Source: CAINEC01 sp046303115
Lineage (GTDB): Bacteria; Bacteroidota; Bacteroidia; AKYH767-A; OLB10
Assembly (NCBI GenBank): GCA_046303115.1
Contig: JBKCGZ010000092.1
Location: 1-7,674 of the forward strand
DNA: 7,674 nucleotides
Reading direction: 5' to 3'
The notes under the pieces were generated by a model. It saw only the letters and a list, made by a program, of their open reading frames with translations. It searched no databases and was not told where the DNA came from. The stretch's first letter is position 1. Every line of letters begins with the position of its first letter. The translations under genes and the position numbers were made by a program. This document shows positions 6,944 through 7,674 of the stretch, piece after piece.

Positions 6944-6973
6944 CAAATATCGGAAAAGGAATCCCCTTTCCAA
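6944..6973 (-). promoter_or_regulatory. Promoter of the DnaQ/GIY-YIG nuclease gene
   Basis: On the minus strand TTG (6973-6971) is followed after 19 bases by GATATTTG (6951-6944), one base from TAnnTTTG. This is the best -33/-7 pair in the window. The -7 box ends 4 bases before the ATG at 6939, again implying a leaderless or nearly leaderless transcript, and it argues against the upstream start at 6981. Confidence 0.55.
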
Positions 6974-7032
6974 TCAAGCATTAAAAGCTGAGTAAATTTA
7001 TTTTATTCACAAAATGCGTTTTGATGTTCATA

Positions 7033-7045
7033 AGTGAAATTCACT
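7033..7045. promoter_or_regulatory. Perfect short palindrome AGTGAA-A-TTCACT
   Basis: A 6+1+6 perfect inverted repeat lies in the divergent spacer between the nuclease and transketolase, 14 bases upstream of the transketolase -7 box and so over its expected -33 region, where no TTG is seen. Its size and position fit a dimeric regulator's operator, but a single 13-base palindrome may be chance in AT-rich DNA. Confidence 0.3.
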
Positions 7046-7059
7046 CTGATAACATCTAT

Positions 7060-7067
7060 TATTTTTG
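7060..7067 (+). promoter_or_regulatory. tkt: -7-like element TATTTTTG before transketolase
   Basis: Full match to TAnnTTTG, ending 18 bases before the ATG at 7086, so the leader would be roughly 14 bases and contain AGGAAAA (7071-7077), at best a weak ribosome binding site. No TTG is found at the expected -33 distance. Confidence 0.5.
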
Positions 7068-7085
7068 TCGAGGAAAATTATAATT

Positions 7086-7674
7086 ATGGATACTGTTTCT
7101 AAAATTAAAAATATGGTGCCTCAGGTGCGCCGCGATATCGTTCGTATGGTGCATGCCGTGCAAAGTGGACACCCAGGTGGATCATTGGGCTGTACAGAGT
7201 TCTTATGCACACTTTACAATGGAGTGATGAAACATCATCCGGAGAAATGGGATATGAACGCAACGAATCAAGATGTTTTCTTTTTATCGAACGGACATAT
7301 CTCTCCTGTTTTTTATAGCGTTTTAGCACGTTCAGGATATTTTCCAGTTTCGGAATTAAGTACGTTTCGTAAATTAAATTCGCGTCTTCAAGGACATCCA
7401 ACAACACATGAAGGATTAGAAGGAGTGCGTATGGCTTCAGGTTCTTTGGGACAAGGATTATCAGTTGCTATTGGAGCAGCGCTCGCTAAAAAACTAAACA
7501 ATGATAACCACCATGTTTACGTTCTTATGGGAGATGGCGAAATTCAAGAGGGACAAGTTTGGGAGGCAGCCATGTTTGCAGCCGCTAAAAAAGTAGATAA
7601 TATCATTGCTACAATCGACGTTAATGGTCAACAGATAGATGGTTCTACTGCACAAGTATTGAACAGTGGTGATT
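7086..7674 (+). CDS. tkt: Transketolase, N-terminal (thiamine diphosphate-binding) part, 3' end missing
   Basis: The frame is open from the ATG at 7086 to the window end (196 complete codons). The enzyme transfers two-carbon ketol units between sugar phosphates in the non-oxidative pentose phosphate pathway, in the cytosol, using thiamine diphosphate and a divalent metal. Visible signatures: SGHPGGSLG (27-35), FLSNGHISP (66-74), LQGHPTTHE (101-109) with conserved histidines, ASGSLGQGLS (117-126), and the cofactor motif GDGEIQEG (149-156) with its metal-ligand Asn probably at N180, 30 residues after D150 as in characterised transketolases. The sequence most resembles the split form common in Bacteroidota, in which N-terminal (about 280 residues) and C-terminal (about 315 residues) subunits are separate adjacent genes; the window ends too early to show this. 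It is transcribed away from the nuclease gene. Confidence 0.95.
   Translation, partial: MDTVSKIKNMVPQVRRDIVRMVHAVQSGHPGGSLGCTEFLCTLYNGVMKHHPEKWDMNATNQDVFFLSNGHISPVFYSVLARSGYFPVSELSTFRKLNSRLQGHPTTHEGLEGVRMASGSLGQGLSVAIGAALAKKLNNDNHHVYVLMGDGEIQEGQVWEAAMFAAAKKVDNIIATIDVNGQQIDGSTAQVLNSGD

Noticed and set aside
6940..6981. N-terminal extension of the nuclease fusion to the ATG at 6981
   Set aside because: The promoter pair (6944-6973) overlaps it, and the exonuclease fold normally begins at the MFAIVDIET strand.
7105..7407. Minus-strand open frame of 100 codons
   Set aside because: It lies wholly within the transketolase gene, whose conserved motifs are read from the plus strand, so it is a shadow frame.

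Overview
The window looks like ordinary chromosomal DNA from a member of the Bacteroidota, perhaps near the Flavobacteriales, Sphingobacteriales or Chitinophagales. The signs are low G+C, starts without clear Shine-Dalgarno sequences, several upstream elements close to the Bacteroidota promoter (-33 TTG, -7 TAnnTTTG), and characteristic gene forms: a DnaQ/GIY-YIG nuclease fusion, a MutS2 without a Smr domain, and a transketolase whose N-terminal half resembles the split form. There are no mobile elements, CRISPR arrays, tRNA or rRNA genes.

Layout. Up to 455 (+) is the 3' end of a HAD-IIIA sugar-phosphate phosphatase-like gene. It converges, across a featureless AT-rich gap (456-701), on a 154-residue all-helical protein of unknown function (702-1166, -). 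A divergent spacer of about 196 bases then carries candidate promoters for both directions. Next comes a lipoprotein lytic transglycosylase (1363-2745, +) that overlaps by 26 bases a single-pass membrane protein with a calcium-loop-like motif (2720-3280, +). That pair meets mutS2 (3285-5534, -) with only 4 bases between the stop codons. Upstream of mutS2, on the same strand and 37 bases away, is the DnaQ-type exonuclease/UvrC-like nuclease fusion (5572-6939, -). A second divergent spacer leads to transketolase (7086 to the window end, +).

How the genes relate. The nuclease and mutS2 may form a small DNA-processing unit: a proofreading-type 3'-5' exonuclease joined to a GIY-YIG nuclease with a probable Fe-S cysteine cluster, followed by a branched-DNA or ribosome-acting MutS2 ATPase. 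The transglycosylase and its overlapping partner may form a cell-envelope pair. The HAD protein and transketolase are metabolic.

Three points stand out. First, the three complete minus-strand genes each have a -7-like element ending exactly 4 bases before the ATG, which suggests leaderless mRNAs and fixes their starts. Second, the 154-residue protein contains an internal repeat visible in both protein and DNA. Third, MutS2 has a lysine-rich tail in place of Smr and a run of nine T in the codons just before its Walker B acids. I see no clearly new multi-gene system here.
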